64,000 bases of DNA from Paenibacillus sp. J31TS4 (lineage in GTDB: Bacteria; Bacillota; Bacilli; Paenibacillales; NBRC-103111). The stretch spans positions 62,001 to 126,000 of the forward strand of contig NZ_BOSI01000004.1 of the NCBI RefSeq assembly GCF_018403265.1, given 5' to 3'. The first letter of the stretch is position 1. Each line of letters starts with the position of its first letter. The translations under genes and the position numbers were made by a program. This document shows, piece by piece, positions 24,838 to 33,430 of this stretch. The notes under the pieces are model-generated. The model saw only the letters and a list, made by a program, of their open reading frames with translations, did not search any database and was not told the origin of the DNA.

Positions 24838-27543
24838 TCAAGACGACGGGGAAGGAGTAGGCTCTTGCGATGGAGCGGAAGACGTTCCGCCGCTCGCCGT
24901 TAGCCCGGCCGGGTTAGGGCTTGCTTCTACCGGGCTTGTCCCCTCCCCGGCTTCTTTTTTTTTGTCGTTGTTCTTTTCGTCGTCTTTGTTCCCGCCTCCG
25001 CTCTTGCCGTCGTCCTTCTTCTCCTCCTTCTTCTCGTCCTTTTTGCCGTCGTCTTTTTTGCCTTCGTCTTTTTTCTCTTCCTTCTTGCCGTCGTCTCGGC
25101 TCTCATCCTTCCGGCTGTCGTCCTTGCCCGCGCCAGGCTCCTGTCCCTTGCCGTTTGTTTCCTTGCTCTCCTCCGGCACTGCTGCCTTCTGCGGCGTCAT
25201 ATCCGGGGGGGCCGGCGTCTCGGCGGGCGGCTTGGACACGACCGCGACGCGTTTGGCCGGGGTCGGCGTCACCGGATACTCCCCGTTTACGTAGCGGATC
25301 TGCCCCCCGATCGGCGTGAAGTTCTCCGGGGGCACGAAGTCGCTGGCCGGAACGCCGTCGAGCGCTCTGGTCATGACCTCGCGGAACAGCTTCGCCGGCT
25401 CCTTGCCTCCGGTGGTCGTCAGGTAGTGAGTCTTGTTCGTCATCGGATACCCGAGCCAGATCGCGGTGACGAGCTCCGGCGTATAGCCGACGAACCAGGC
25501 GTCCTTGGAGCCGTCGAGCTGGTTCCCCCGGGCATCCTTGAACTCGGCGATGTTCGGCAGCTGCGTCGTTCCCGTCTTACCGGCGACGGGACGGCCGATC
25601 TGGGCCATCTGCCCGGTTCCGTTCGTAATGACCTTCTGGAGCATTTGGGTCATCTGGTAAGCGATAGAAGGATCGAGCAGCTGCTTCGCCTGCGGCTTCG
25701 CTTCCTTCAGCACCTGTCCCTGACGGTCCACGATCTTCGTAATCGCGTACGCCTCGGCCATCTTGCCGCCATTGGCGAACATCGTGTAGGCCTGGGCCAT
25801 CTGAAGCGGCGAGACGCCCTGCTGGAGGCCACCCAGCGCGGTGCCCAGCACGCGGTCCTCATCTAGCAGCGGAAGACCGGCCCGGCGGCCGAAGTCCAGC
25901 GCCTTGCCGATCCCGACCTCGTTCAGGAGGGCGACGGCCGGGATATTGTACGATTGGATTAGCGCCTCCTCGAGCGTGATCCAGCCGTGCTCCTTTTTGC
26001 CGTAGTTGAGCGGCTTGTAGCCGGTGGCGAATTCCGTCTCCACGTCGTTAACTAGATCGTTTGGCTTGAATCCCGCCATCAGAGCCGGAGCGAAGACGAC
26101 CACCGGCTTGATGCTGGAGCCGGGCTGCCGCTTCAGCTGGGTCGCGTAGTTGAAGCTGCGGAACTTCTGCTCGTAGAAGTTGCGGCCCGCGGCGATACCC
26201 CGGATAGCCCCGCTGGCCGGATCGAGCACGACCGCGGAGCTTTGCAGCCCGCCCGCGTCCTCGGGGAATAACGCATTGTTGTTGTAGACATCGGTCAGTG
26301 CGTTCTGCACCTTCGGATCGAGATTCGTATAGATCGCGAGGCCCTGCGACAGGATGTCCTTCTCGGTCAGTCCGTGCTTTACAATCGCCTCTTGAATGAC
26401 ATAGTTGACGTAGGATGGGTACTTGTCGACCTGCTTCAAGATCGGCGTCTCGATCAGCTTGATCGGCTCCGCTATGGCGGCGTCCCGCTCCTCGGCGGTG
26501 ATCTTGCCCTGGCTTGCCATCAGCTGCAGCACGAGGTTGCGGCGGGCCAGCGCCTTGTCCGGATTGTCGACCGGCGAATAGTTGCTCGGCGCCTTGGGCA
26601 TCCCGGCGAGCAGCGCCGCCTCGGCCAGAGTCAGCTCGGAAGCCGGCTTGCCAAAATAAATTTGGGCCGCGCGCTGAATCCCGTAGGCCCCGTTCCCGTA
26701 ATAGATCGAGTTCAGGTACATTTCGAGGATCTGATCTTTGGTGTATGTATTCTCGATTTTGAGCGAGGCCATTGCTTCATTCAGTTTGCGGGAATAGGTC
26801 TGCTCGGACGAGAACAGCGTCATCTTGGCGAGCTGCTGCGTAATCGTGCTGCCGCCCTCGACGACAGCGCCCGCCCTCAGGTTCTTGTAGGTGGCGCGGG
26901 CGATTCCCTGCAGATCGACGCCTTTGTGCTCGTAGAAACGGGAGTCCTCGACGGCGACGATCGCCTCCAGCATAATCGGGGCGACCTGATCGAGCGGAAT
27001 ATACTCGAAGCGAGAGTTGGTCAGCTCCGTAATGACCTCCCCGTTGCGGTCGTACAGCACGGTAGGCTTTTGCGGCTCCTTGCCGAGCGCCGCGATATTG
27101 GACTGCTCATAGAGCTGCATTCCCTTCCAGTAGGCCCAGCCGGCCCCCGAGAGGAGTAGCAGGAACATGCCCAGGAAGCTGAAGCCGAGCACGCGCCAAA
27201 TCCGGCTGCGCCGGCGGACGGGCTGCGCCGCCTTTTCCTTCTTCGGATGCCCGGCGCCGCTTCCTGCGCCGCCGGCCGCCCCTCCTCCGGGCAGGGTCAG
27301 ACCCTTGCTCTCGAACGGAATGCCCTGTAGTCTGGCAGCAGCATCGGGCAATCCGGCCGCGCCGGCCGACAAAACGTCCTCATAGCCGGACTCCCCCGGT
27401 GCGGAAACCGCTTTCCCATTTGCCGTCGGCGAATCCTCCCTCTTCTCCTGTTCGGAGGCGTACGGAGCGTGCTCCGGATAATAGCGGTCTCTAGCCGGGT
27501 CCCCCTGCTGTTCCATTCTGCTGCGTGATTCCTCGTGGTTCAT
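24838..27543 (-). CDS. class A penicillin-binding protein (PBP1A family)
   Basis: This 901-residue bifunctional enzyme polymerises and cross-links peptidoglycan. A long cytoplasmic N-terminus of about 125 residues precedes one membrane helix (FSFLGMFLLLLSGAGWAYW). The GT51 domain has EDSRFYEHKGVD and GGSTITQQLAK. The transpeptidase has SSIK (QPGSSIKP), SYN (QSYNIPA) and KTGTT. After the enzyme domains come about 130 residues of low complexity, dominated by Lys, Asp, Glu and Gly, then a Pro/Ser/Thr end; this tail probably lies in the wall. ATG 27541-27543 follows GGGGGT at 7 bases; a TTG 15 bases upstream is less likely. Confidence 0.95.
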   Translation of the reverse strand: MNHEESRSRMEQQGDPARDRYYPEHAPYASEQEKREDSPTANGKAVSAPGESGYEDVLSAGAAGLPDAAARLQGIPFESKGLTLPGGGAAGGAGSGAGHPKKEKAAQPVRRRSRIWRVLGFSFLGMFLLLLSGAGWAYWKGMQLYEQSNIAALGKEPQKPTVLYDRNGEVITELTNSRFEYIPLDQVAPIMLEAIVAVEDSRFYEHKGVDLQGIARATYKNLRAGAVVEGGSTITQQLAKMTLFSSEQTYSRKLNEAMASLKIENTYTKDQILEMYLNSIYYGNGAYGIQRAAQIYFGKPASELTLAEAALLAGMPKAPSNYSPVDNPDKALARRNLVLQLMASQGKITAEERDAAIAEPIKLIETPILKQVDKYPSYVNYVIQEAIVKHGLTEKDILSQGLAIYTNLDPKVQNALTDVYNNNALFPEDAGGLQSSAVVLDPASGAIRGIAAGRNFYEQKFRSFNYATQLKRQPGSSIKPVVVFAPALMAGFKPNDLVNDVETEFATGYKPLNYGKKEHGWITLEEALIQSYNIPAVALLNEVGIGKALDFGRRAGLPLLDEDRVLGTALGGLQQGVSPLQMAQAYTMFANGGKMAEAYAITKIVDRQGQVLKEAKPQAKQLLDPSIAYQMTQMLQKVITNGTGQMAQIGRPVAGKTGTTQLPNIAEFKDARGNQLDGSKDAWFVGYTPELVTAIWLGYPMTNKTHYLTTTGGKEPAKLFREVMTRALDGVPASDFVPPENFTPIGGQIRYVNGEYPVTPTPAKRVAVVSKPPAETPAPPDMTPQKAAVPEESKETNGKGQEPGAGKDDSRKDESRDDGKKEEKKDEGKKDDGKKDEKKEEKKDDGKSGGGNKDDEKNNDKKKEAGEGTSPVEASPNPAGLTASGGTSSAPSQEPTPSPSS
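24952..25150. repeat. simple-sequence tract encoding the Lys/Asp/Glu tail of PBP1A
   Basis: The plus strand is almost only pyrimidines with recurring units such as TTCTTCTCGTC, encoding short KKD, KKE and DDGKK blocks. Length is expected to vary among strains. Confidence 0.8.
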
Positions 27544-27781
27544 GAGCGATACCCCCAAGCTCGTGCGTAACAGGCGAATTTTTTTATTTCTTACCCGAGG
27601 CTGTCACCCTTTAAACAAAGGTTCTGTCGAACCGAATGTTCGGCGGCCCGTTTAGTGGGTGACCACCGTCTTGAAGATGCCGAGCACCACCGTGACCGGA
27701 GCTTCGCGACGTTTTCCCCTCCGACCCCTAGAGGGAGACGGGACGCCTACAAAAATACGGGAAAAATTTCGAGAAAACCTC

Positions 27782-27810
27782 TTGGTATATCTCGGCCGTC
27801 CCGGTACAAT
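27782..27810 (+). promoter_or_regulatory. sigma-A promoter of the Gfo/Idh/MocA gene
   Basis: TTGGTA (27782-27787) and TACAAT (27805-27810) are separated by exactly 17 bases. A start near 27818 leaves about 90 bases of leader. Bases 27544-27781 hold no recognised gene. Confidence 0.7.
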
Positions 27811-27908
27811 GAACTTGACACACAAATCGGATCTGTCGGGCATGCGCTCCGCGGCAGGACATATTTCGGAAGCGCTACCATGCGACAGCTCCCCTGGGAG
27901 GGATAGCG

Positions 27909-28994
27909 GTGAGTAAAATCAAAGTGGCCGTCATCGGCTGCGGAACGATCGCCAACAGCGCGCATATCAAAGCGTATATGGCCAACCCGGACGCGGAAAT
28001 CAAATACTTCTGCGACATTATCAAGGAACGGGCCGAAAAAGCGGTGAGCGATTACGGCTGCGGCACGGCGGTGGAGGATTATCGCGTCATTCTTGACGAT
28101 CCCGAGGTCGAAGCGGTATCGATCTGCACGCCGAACAACGGGCATGCTTCGATTTCGATCGATTGCCTGCGGGCGGGCAAGCACGTGCTGTGCGAGAAGC
28201 CGGCCGCGAGGACGTACGCCGAAGCGCTGGAGATGCAGAAGGTCCAGCACGAAACCGGCAAGGTGCTCAACATCGGCGTAGTCAACCGGTTCAATACCGG
28301 AGTCAATATCATCAAGCAAATGATCGAGAACGGCGATCTCGGCGAAGTGTATCACGTCTACGTCAGCTTCCGCTCCCACCGCTCCATCCCGGGACTCGGC
28401 GGAGCCTTCACGACCAAGGCGATTGCCGGCGGCGGTGCTCTGATCGATTGGGGCGTCCATTACCTCGACATCGTCATGTACTGCACCGGCGATCCCCAGC
28501 CGCTCACGGTATCCGGCCAGGCATTCAGCAAGCTCGGCAAGGATATGCCCAACTATACATACACGAACATGTGGGCAGGTCCTCCCAACTACGAGGGCAC
28601 CTACGACGTGGACGACTCGGTGACCGCTCTCGTCCGCACCGAAGGCCCGACTATTACGGTCAACGGCGCTTGGGCGCAAAACATCGGCGTCAGCGAATCG
28701 TTCATCGATTTCATCGGCGACAAAGCAGGTATTCGGCTGCAGTACGGCAAGGATTTCGTCATCTATAGCGCGAAAAACGGCGCTTTGCTGGAAACCACGC
28801 CGAAGTACAACGCTGGCAACATGTTCCAGAACGAAATCGACGGCTTCCTGAACTGCATCCGGACAGGCGAGAAATCGCCGGCCCATATCGATTCGGTCAT
28901 CGCTTCATCGCAGATTATCCAGGCGATCTACGATTCGTCCGATGCCCAGAAGGAAATTTCGCTCACGCCTGACCTGGTGAACATGAACGCTTAA
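27909..28994 (+). CDS. Gfo/Idh/MocA family oxidoreductase
   Basis: This 361-residue NAD(P)-dependent oxidoreductase begins with the Rossmann motif VAVIGCGTIANSAH and has CEKPAART near residue 97, where the Lys is the catalytic residue of the family. The C-terminal beta-sheet domain includes GGGALIDWGVHYLDIVMY, with the conserved Asp and His. It probably oxidises or reduces a sugar or inositol derivative; the exact substrate is unknown. The start is GTG 27909-27911, six bases after GGGAGGGA. It stands alone with its own promoter. Confidence 0.92.
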   Translation: MSKIKVAVIGCGTIANSAHIKAYMANPDAEIKYFCDIIKERAEKAVSDYGCGTAVEDYRVILDDPEVEAVSICTPNNGHASISIDCLRAGKHVLCEKPAARTYAEALEMQKVQHETGKVLNIGVVNRFNTGVNIIKQMIENGDLGEVYHVYVSFRSHRSIPGLGGAFTTKAIAGGGALIDWGVHYLDIVMYCTGDPQPLTVSGQAFSKLGKDMPNYTYTNMWAGPPNYEGTYDVDDSVTALVRTEGPTITVNGAWAQNIGVSESFIDFIGDKAGIRLQYGKDFVIYSAKNGALLETTPKYNAGNMFQNEIDGFLNCIRTGEKSPAHIDSVIASSQIIQAIYDSSDAQKEISLTPDLVNMNA

Positions 28995-29010
28995 GACACA
29001 ACCATATAAA

Positions 29011-29058
29011 CACGCAACACGAGGCTGCCGCTTGAAGAATCGGCAGCCTCGCTGCGTG
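29011..29058 (+). terminator. hairpin after the oxidoreductase gene
   Basis: GAGGCTGCCG (29021-29030) and CGGCAGCCTC (29041-29050) pair perfectly, and outer arms CACGCA/TGCGTG extend the stem. There is no T-run, so it may be a transcript-end stabiliser rather than a true intrinsic terminator. Confidence 0.55.
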
Positions 29059-29098
29059 TACCGAGCCAAGAAATGGAGAATGAAAGGGAGCGCTAAGT

Positions 29099-29209
29099 AT
29101 CGAGTTTAGGAAACGAAAAAAGACGTTGCTGATCGGTCTCCTGCTGCTTATGTTTGCCTGTACCGGTTATTCAACCACTCTGGAAATGGAAGGCCGGCAG
29201 GTCCCATAG
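29099..29209 (+). CDS. possible small exported peptide, 36 aa, non-standard start
   Basis: A frame of 37 codons encodes a very basic start (EFRKRKKT), a hydrophobic run (LLIGLLLLMFAC) and a short polar tail ending in GRQVP before TAG. This is the layout of a signal or lipoprotein-like peptide, with Cys after the hydrophobic core. AAGGGAGC lies about 8 bases before an ATC codon at 29099, which would have to act as start; no ATG is available, and the in-frame TTG at 29129 would lose the basic part. Directly downstream is a good terminator. It could be a rare-start gene, a decayed gene or chance. Confidence 0.35.
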   Translation: MEFRKRKKTLLIGLLLLMFACTGYSTTLEMEGRQVP

Positions 29210-29280
29210 AAGCCTGTCTTCGCTGCCGACCGCCTTGTCCTGCTTCGCTCTTAATTGAGTGAGTGATTGACGCCAAGGTC

Positions 29281-29304
29281 CCGCCCCGGAAGGGGCGGTT
29301 TTTT
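29281..29304 (+). terminator. intrinsic terminator
   Basis: CCGCCCC and GGGGCGG form a 7-bp stem with a 4-base loop, followed by six T residues. It lies about 70 bases past the possible 36-residue gene. Confidence 0.9.
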
Positions 29305-29339
29305 CATGCCCGCCAGCTTCCAAAATCCCCCTCCCGACC

Positions 29340-29368
29340 TTGACGTTACGTGAAGAGAATGCTATTAT
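29340..29368 (+). promoter_or_regulatory. sigma-A promoter of the first marR-type gene
   Basis: TTGACG (29340-29345) and TATTAT (29363-29368) are separated by 17 bases. The AT-rich bases just after the -10, including the palindrome TATTTAAATA, could be the regulator's own binding site. Confidence 0.75.
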
Positions 29369-29450
29369 TTAAATAGCTTAATTATTCGAGAATGGAATGG
29401 TTCGCCACCGTAATCGTACCAGGTGATACTGGACTGGAAAGGAGAAGCCC

Positions 29451-29912
29451 ATGACGCTGACCAACAAAGATACTTACTCCCAACGGTTCCAAATGGCCCT
29501 GTTCACGCTGCTGAAGCGAATCGGGCCCGAACAGCATGCCAATCTGGGGGTAACCGGCCCCCAATTCTATATTCTGATGTGCCTTCACCGGGAAGGCAGC
29601 TGCAAGGCTTCGAGGCTCGCCGAGCTGATGGAGGTCAAACCAAGCGCCATTACCGTCATGATCGACCGGCTCGTCAGCCACGGCCTGGTTATCCGGGAGG
29701 CCGACGAACAAGATCGGCGCGTCGTGCTCATCGGGCTGACCGAGAAGGGCCGCCAGGTGCTGGAGCAAGTGAAGGAGAAACGCGAGGAAATCGTAACGCA
29801 GCATCTGTCCTGCCTGGAACCCGATGAGCTGCATGCCTTTATCCAATCATTCGAGAAGGTTGCCCAGACGGCTCAGGCGACCAAGCAGGGAGCCCCCCGC
29901 GAAACCTGCTGA
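29451..29912 (+). CDS. MarR-family transcriptional regulator
   Basis: This 153-residue winged-helix regulator has the recognition region ASRLAELMEVKPSAITVMID and the wing DEQDRRVVLIGLTEKG, typical of MarR. GGAGA lies 6 bases before ATG. It has its own promoter, and no target gene is adjacent except the small downstream gene on the same strand, so the effector and targets are unknown. Residues at the N-terminus (YSQRFQMALFTLLKRIGPE) form the usual dimer helix. Confidence 0.9.
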   Translation: MTLTNKDTYSQRFQMALFTLLKRIGPEQHANLGVTGPQFYILMCLHREGSCKASRLAELMEVKPSAITVMIDRLVSHGLVIREADEQDRRVVLIGLTEKGRQVLEQVKEKREEIVTQHLSCLEPDELHAFIQSFEKVAQTAQATKQGAPRETC

Positions 29913-30041
29913 CCTTCTCTCCCTCGAATGCGGCGCTGCCGACCGCGGGGCTACCTAGCGGGATGAACCCGGGTTCGTCTGCGCATCCTAGTAGGAGCAG
30001 CCGGATGAACCATCATCCCGCTTACGAGGGAGGGACTTGCA

Positions 30042-30362
30042 ATGGTGCAGCGCAACCAGCATCAGGAGCCTATGGACAAGGCGATCGAGAACGCCAATGC
30101 CGCCGTCGAAGCGGCGCAGGACGCTGAACGAGCGGTCGCCCAGGCGAACGCCAGCGCGGATCCGGAGGAGATGCGCATCGCCCGCCAGTGGGCGCATCAG
30201 GCGGAGCAGCAGCTCCATGAGGCGGAACGGCGGCTCGGCGTGGTCGGGTATACCGACCCGGCGCGCCCGGCAACCGCGAAGGCTCAGGAGCAGCTAAGCG
30301 AAGGACAGCTCGACATGGAGATCGCCCAGGACGCTGCGAAGCAGCCTAAACAGATCCGCTGA
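30042..30362 (+). CDS. small helical protein, 106 aa, unknown
   Basis: I do not recognise a family. The 106-residue product is almost wholly helical and Ala/Glu/Gln rich, with heptad-like blocks (ENANAAVEAAQDAERAVAQA), so it is probably a short coiled coil in the cytoplasm. GAGGGAGGG precedes ATG at about 9 bases. It lies 130 bases after marR and ends in a strong bidirectional terminator. Confidence 0.7.
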   Translation: MVQRNQHQEPMDKAIENANAAVEAAQDAERAVAQANASADPEEMRIARQWAHQAEQQLHEAERRLGVVGYTDPARPATAKAQEQLSEGQLDMEIAQDAAKQPKQIR

Positions 30363-30415
30363 ACGGCAACGGCCGGCACGTTTCCCAATCGGGAAGCGTG
30401 CCGGCCGTTTGCCGT
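30363..30415. terminator. bidirectional terminator between converging genes
   Basis: GGCCGGCACG and CGTGCCGGCC pair, extended by TTCCC/GGGAA inside and by ACGGCAA/TTTGCCGT outside. It serves the 106-residue gene and tag. Confidence 0.8.
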
Positions 30416-30426
30416 TGCGGAATAGC

Positions 30427-30999
30427 TCAGCGGCCGCCGCCGGACAGCTCGGCGTGGCGGAAGCAGCCGGTGACATGATCGTTGACCATGCCGGCCGCCT
30501 GCATGTACGCATAGCAGATGGTGCTTCCGACAAACTTGAAGCCGCGCCGCTTCAAGTCGCGGCTCATTGCATCGGACTGCTCCGTCCGGGCCGGGACCTC
30601 GCTCGAGGACGCATACCGGTTCTGCACCGGGCTCCCCGAGACGAACTGCCAGATATAGTGGTCGAAGCTGCCGAATTCCCGTTGGACGCGCAGGAAGGCC
30701 TGGGCATTCGTGACGGCGGCCCGCATCTTGAGACGGTTGCGGATAAGCCCCGGATCGGCCAGCAGCTCCTCGAGCTTGTCCTCGCCGTAAGCCGCGATCC
30801 GCTCGGGGTCGAAGCCATCCATCGCCCGGCGGTAATGCTCCCGCTTCTTCAGCACTGTGATCCAGCTGAGCCCGGCCTGCACGCCTTCGAGCAGCAGCAT
30901 CTCGAACAGCTCCCGGTCGTCGTGAACCGGCACCCCCCACTGCGTATCGTGGTACTCTATGTACAGCGGATCGTTCGTCGTCCAGCTGCATCGCTGCAT
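30427..30999 (-). CDS. tag: DNA-3-methyladenine glycosylase I
   Basis: This 190-residue repair enzyme removes 3-methyladenine from DNA. The zinc ligands are visible as Cys4 and His17 at the start (MQRCSWTTNDPLYIEYHDTQ) and the HVTGCFRH segment near the end. The family phrase WGVPVHDDRELFEMLLLEG follows. Length matches E. coli Tag (187). AGAGGAGG precedes ATG at about 8 bases. It is a single gene. Confidence 0.96.
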   Translation of the reverse strand: MQRCSWTTNDPLYIEYHDTQWGVPVHDDRELFEMLLLEGVQAGLSWITVLKKREHYRRAMDGFDPERIAAYGEDKLEELLADPGLIRNRLKMRAAVTNAQAFLRVQREFGSFDHYIWQFVSGSPVQNRYASSSEVPARTEQSDAMSRDLKRRGFKFVGSTICYAYMQAAGMVNDHVTGCFRHAELSGGGR

Positions 31000-31138
31000 C
31001 CCCGCGCCTCCTCTAGTTATCCTCTATGTTTGCTCTCTAACCCTTCCCAGTATAACAGAACATCCGTTCCCTGTTAATCTGCGATCTGCGATTTGAATGT
31101 CCCAACGAGCGAATCTCCATCAGTCAACGGGCCGAACG

Positions 31139-31188
31139 CCAAAAAGCCCGCTTGCGGGCGGCCTTGCGGCCTCCTACAGGCGGGCTCC
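31139..31188 (-). terminator. intrinsic terminator of the DJ-1/PfpI gene
   Basis: On the minus strand GCCCG, a 4-base loop and CGGGC are followed by five T residues; a larger arm pair AGCCCGC/GCGGGCT is an alternative fold. Confidence 0.75.
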
Positions 31189-31233
31189 CGCCGGCTCGTG
31201 CGGGCGGTCTATGCGGCTGATGAGGGGTCGTCT

Positions 31234-31746
31234 TTACGCCTTTAGCTTGGTCAGCAGCTCACGGATAAAGGCCGGCTCGTCGTTCGGGTTGCGGGACGTC
31301 ACGAAGTTGCCGTCCACAACCACTTCCTTGTCCTCGAACGAGGCTCCCGCGTTCACCATATCGTCCTCGAGCGCGTTGTACGACGTGATTGTCCGGCCCT
31401 TCAGCAGATCGGCGCTGGCGAGCAGCTGAGGCCCGTGGCAGATGGCGGCCACCGTTTTCTTCTGGCTGTCAATCTGCTTGACGAACTCCACCATCTTGTC
31501 GTTCGTGCGCAGATTCTCCGGCGACTGCCCGCCCGGAATGACGACGGCGTCATATTCGGCCGGCTGGGCCTCATCGATGCCCAGATCGGAGGTATAGGAC
31601 ACCGTCCCCTTTTTGCCCTTCAGCTGGGCACCCTTCTCGAGTCCGATAATCTCCGTTTCATATCCGGCTTCCTTCACCGCCTCATACGGCTTCTGCATCT
31701 CGGAATCCTCGAATCCGTCTGCTAGCAGGAATGCGACTTTTTTCAC
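31234..31746 (-). CDS. DJ-1/PfpI family (class I glutamine amidotransferase-like) protein
   Basis: This 170-residue protein has the nucleophile elbow AAICHGPQLL with Cys, and an acidic residue in FEDSEMQKPYE, as in PfpI-type proteins, which include deglycase, chaperone and peptidase activities. Length is normal. The best start is GTG 31744-31746, after GGGGAGAGG; the longest frame would add about 47 residues without family similarity. It is a single gene; general stress protection is the usual inference. Confidence 0.88.
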   Translation of the reverse strand: MKKVAFLLADGFEDSEMQKPYEAVKEAGYETEIIGLEKGAQLKGKKGTVSYTSDLGIDEAQPAEYDAVVIPGGQSPENLRTNDKMVEFVKQIDSQKKTVAAICHGPQLLASADLLKGRTITSYNALEDDMVNAGASFEDKEVVVDGNFVTSRNPNDEPAFIRELLTKLKA

Positions 31747-31977
31747 GTTCCTCTCCCCTTTCTCTTGGTGTCCGGCGTTTGTGCCACCCTTACTATTACC
31801 CAAGAAAAGCCCTCCCCTAACAGATGCCTGTCCTTCTCCGTATATGCCTCTAAACGGCTCGCCAAGCAGGGAGATCCGGCATTGCATTCGGCCGGGATGT
31901 CTGGGAAACTGAGGGGACAGGGGACCAGGTCGCGGTTCCCGGACTCATCCGATCAAGGTAGCAGGGAGGGTTTCGCC

Positions 31978-32562
31978 ATGAAAAAATTCGTACTCGGTCT
32001 GGCGGCAGGCGCAGTGTTGACAGCGGTTACACCGGCCGTCGCCCAAACGGTTCAGCAGTACCTGCTCGTCGCTCCGACCTATCCGGTCGTGCTGCAAGGA
32101 GAGCGGTATGCAAGCGAGGAGCTTCCGGCTCTCAATTATAACGGTAGCACGTATCTCCCCGTCTCCGCCCTTGCGGAGGCCGGCATCGCGGAAGTCCGCT
32201 GGGAAGAAAACGCCCAGCAGGTGGAGGTGACCGCCGCCGGCCGCCAGCCGGAGCACGCGAATACAGCGTTCCGGGTGATGGAAGTCTCCGGCAAGAACGG
32301 CAAGTATACGGTCAAGGGACAGGCCCGCGTATTCGAAGGGGTTATGCATTACGCGGTGAGCGACGGACACGACTACCTGCTCGACCGGCACCGGCAGCTG
32401 GAGGGCGGCGCCCCCGCCTGGGCTTCTTTCGAGCTTCAGCTGGACATTCCCGCCGACAAGCTGCCGGGCAACGGCACGTTAATGCTGGAGCTGTATGAGG
32501 AAAGCGGCAAAGACGGCTCACGCGTCCATGAGCTGGCCGTCCCGCTTGAGCAGTTCCGCTGA
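31978..32562 (+). CDS. exported protein with a Gmad2-like domain
   Basis: This 194-residue protein starts with a signal peptide (MKKFVLGLAAGAVLTAV, cleavage likely after VAQ). A short copper-amine-oxidase-N-like part (LPALNYNGSTYLPVSALAEA) is followed from about residue 100 by a Gmad2 immunoglobulin-like domain, recognised from GKYTVKGQARVFEGVMHYAV and ELYEESGKDGSRVHELAVPL. Gmad2 domains occur in germination and spore proteins such as GerM. GGGAGGG precedes ATG 31978-31980 by about 9 bases. A role outside the membrane or in the spore envelope is inferred. Confidence 0.82.
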   Translation: MKKFVLGLAAGAVLTAVTPAVAQTVQQYLLVAPTYPVVLQGERYASEELPALNYNGSTYLPVSALAEAGIAEVRWEENAQQVEVTAAGRQPEHANTAFRVMEVSGKNGKYTVKGQARVFEGVMHYAVSDGHDYLLDRHRQLEGGAPAWASFELQLDIPADKLPGNGTLMLELYEESGKDGSRVHELAVPLEQFR

Positions 32563-32604
32563 CTGGCGGCGGCATGAGCACCCTACTAAGGAGCCTTCAA
32601 ACGT

Positions 32605-33415
32605 ATGGACAATCAAGCTCTGTGGGAGCAGTCGCTGCTCCTCGTCTCGCATGCCTACTTCGAGCGTAAGGAGAAGTTTGAGTTGAGCGCGGACACGTAT
32701 CCTCTCTGGATGCTGTTCGCCGTTGAAGGGGGAAACTTCCGCTATCGGATCGGAGCGGAAAGCGGGGAGGCAGGCGCAGGGGACCTCATCTATTGCCCTC
32801 CGGGCATCGCGTTTCACCGCGAGATGGGCTTGCCCTTGCAGCTCCATCTGATCGGTTTCGAGCTATCCGGACCTCCGCAGCAGCAAGCAGCCAGCCGCTT
32901 GCCCTCCTTCAAGTCGAATCCGACGGATGGCAAATGGCTGGCTTCCGATCTTGCTTATTTGCGCAGGCTTCATCTTGCCATCGACCCGCGCAGCACCCGG
33001 CGCAAGCAGATGATGCTGAACGATATCTGGCAGCTCAGCAGCGAGTTATGGGAGGAAGAGCATCGGCAGGAGGAATGGTCCCGCCTGACGGATGCCGACG
33101 ATCCGCTCATGAACCGGGCGGCCGAATGGCTCTGCCAGCATGCCTATGCCCCGTTCAGCATGAGCGGGCTCGCCGCATGGCTTGGCCTAAGTTCGGTCCA
33201 GTTCACGAGGCGGTTCCGCAAAGTATTCCGCAAAACCCCGTCGGCTGCCTTGCGTTCGCTGCGCATCCGCAGCCGGCCTGCTGATCGAGACCGAGCTGAC
33301 GCTTCCTCAAATCGCCGCGCGCTGCGGCTTCTAGAGCGGCTTCTATTTGAGCCGTGTGTTTACGCAAACTATGGGCATGAGCCCTGCCAAATACCGGGAA
33401 CTTTACCGGGTATGA
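32605..33415 (+). pseudogene. AraC-family regulator, broken by a frameshift and a stop
   Basis: The frame from ATG 32605 encodes a cupin-like N-terminus and the first half of an AraC DNA-binding domain (MSGLAAWLGLSSVQFTRRFR). Near 33271 the frame shifts: the expected second helix-turn-helix continues one base later as GLLIETELTLPQIAARCGF, then hits TAG at 33332-33334 where a Tyr codon is expected, then resumes SGFYLSRVFTQTMGMSPAKY to a natural TGA at 33413. Two independent lesions in the same domain argue for real decay rather than one sequencing error. It lies 40 bases after the Gmad2 gene. Confidence 0.85.
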
Positions 33416-33430
33416 AGGACCGGGCTCGTC

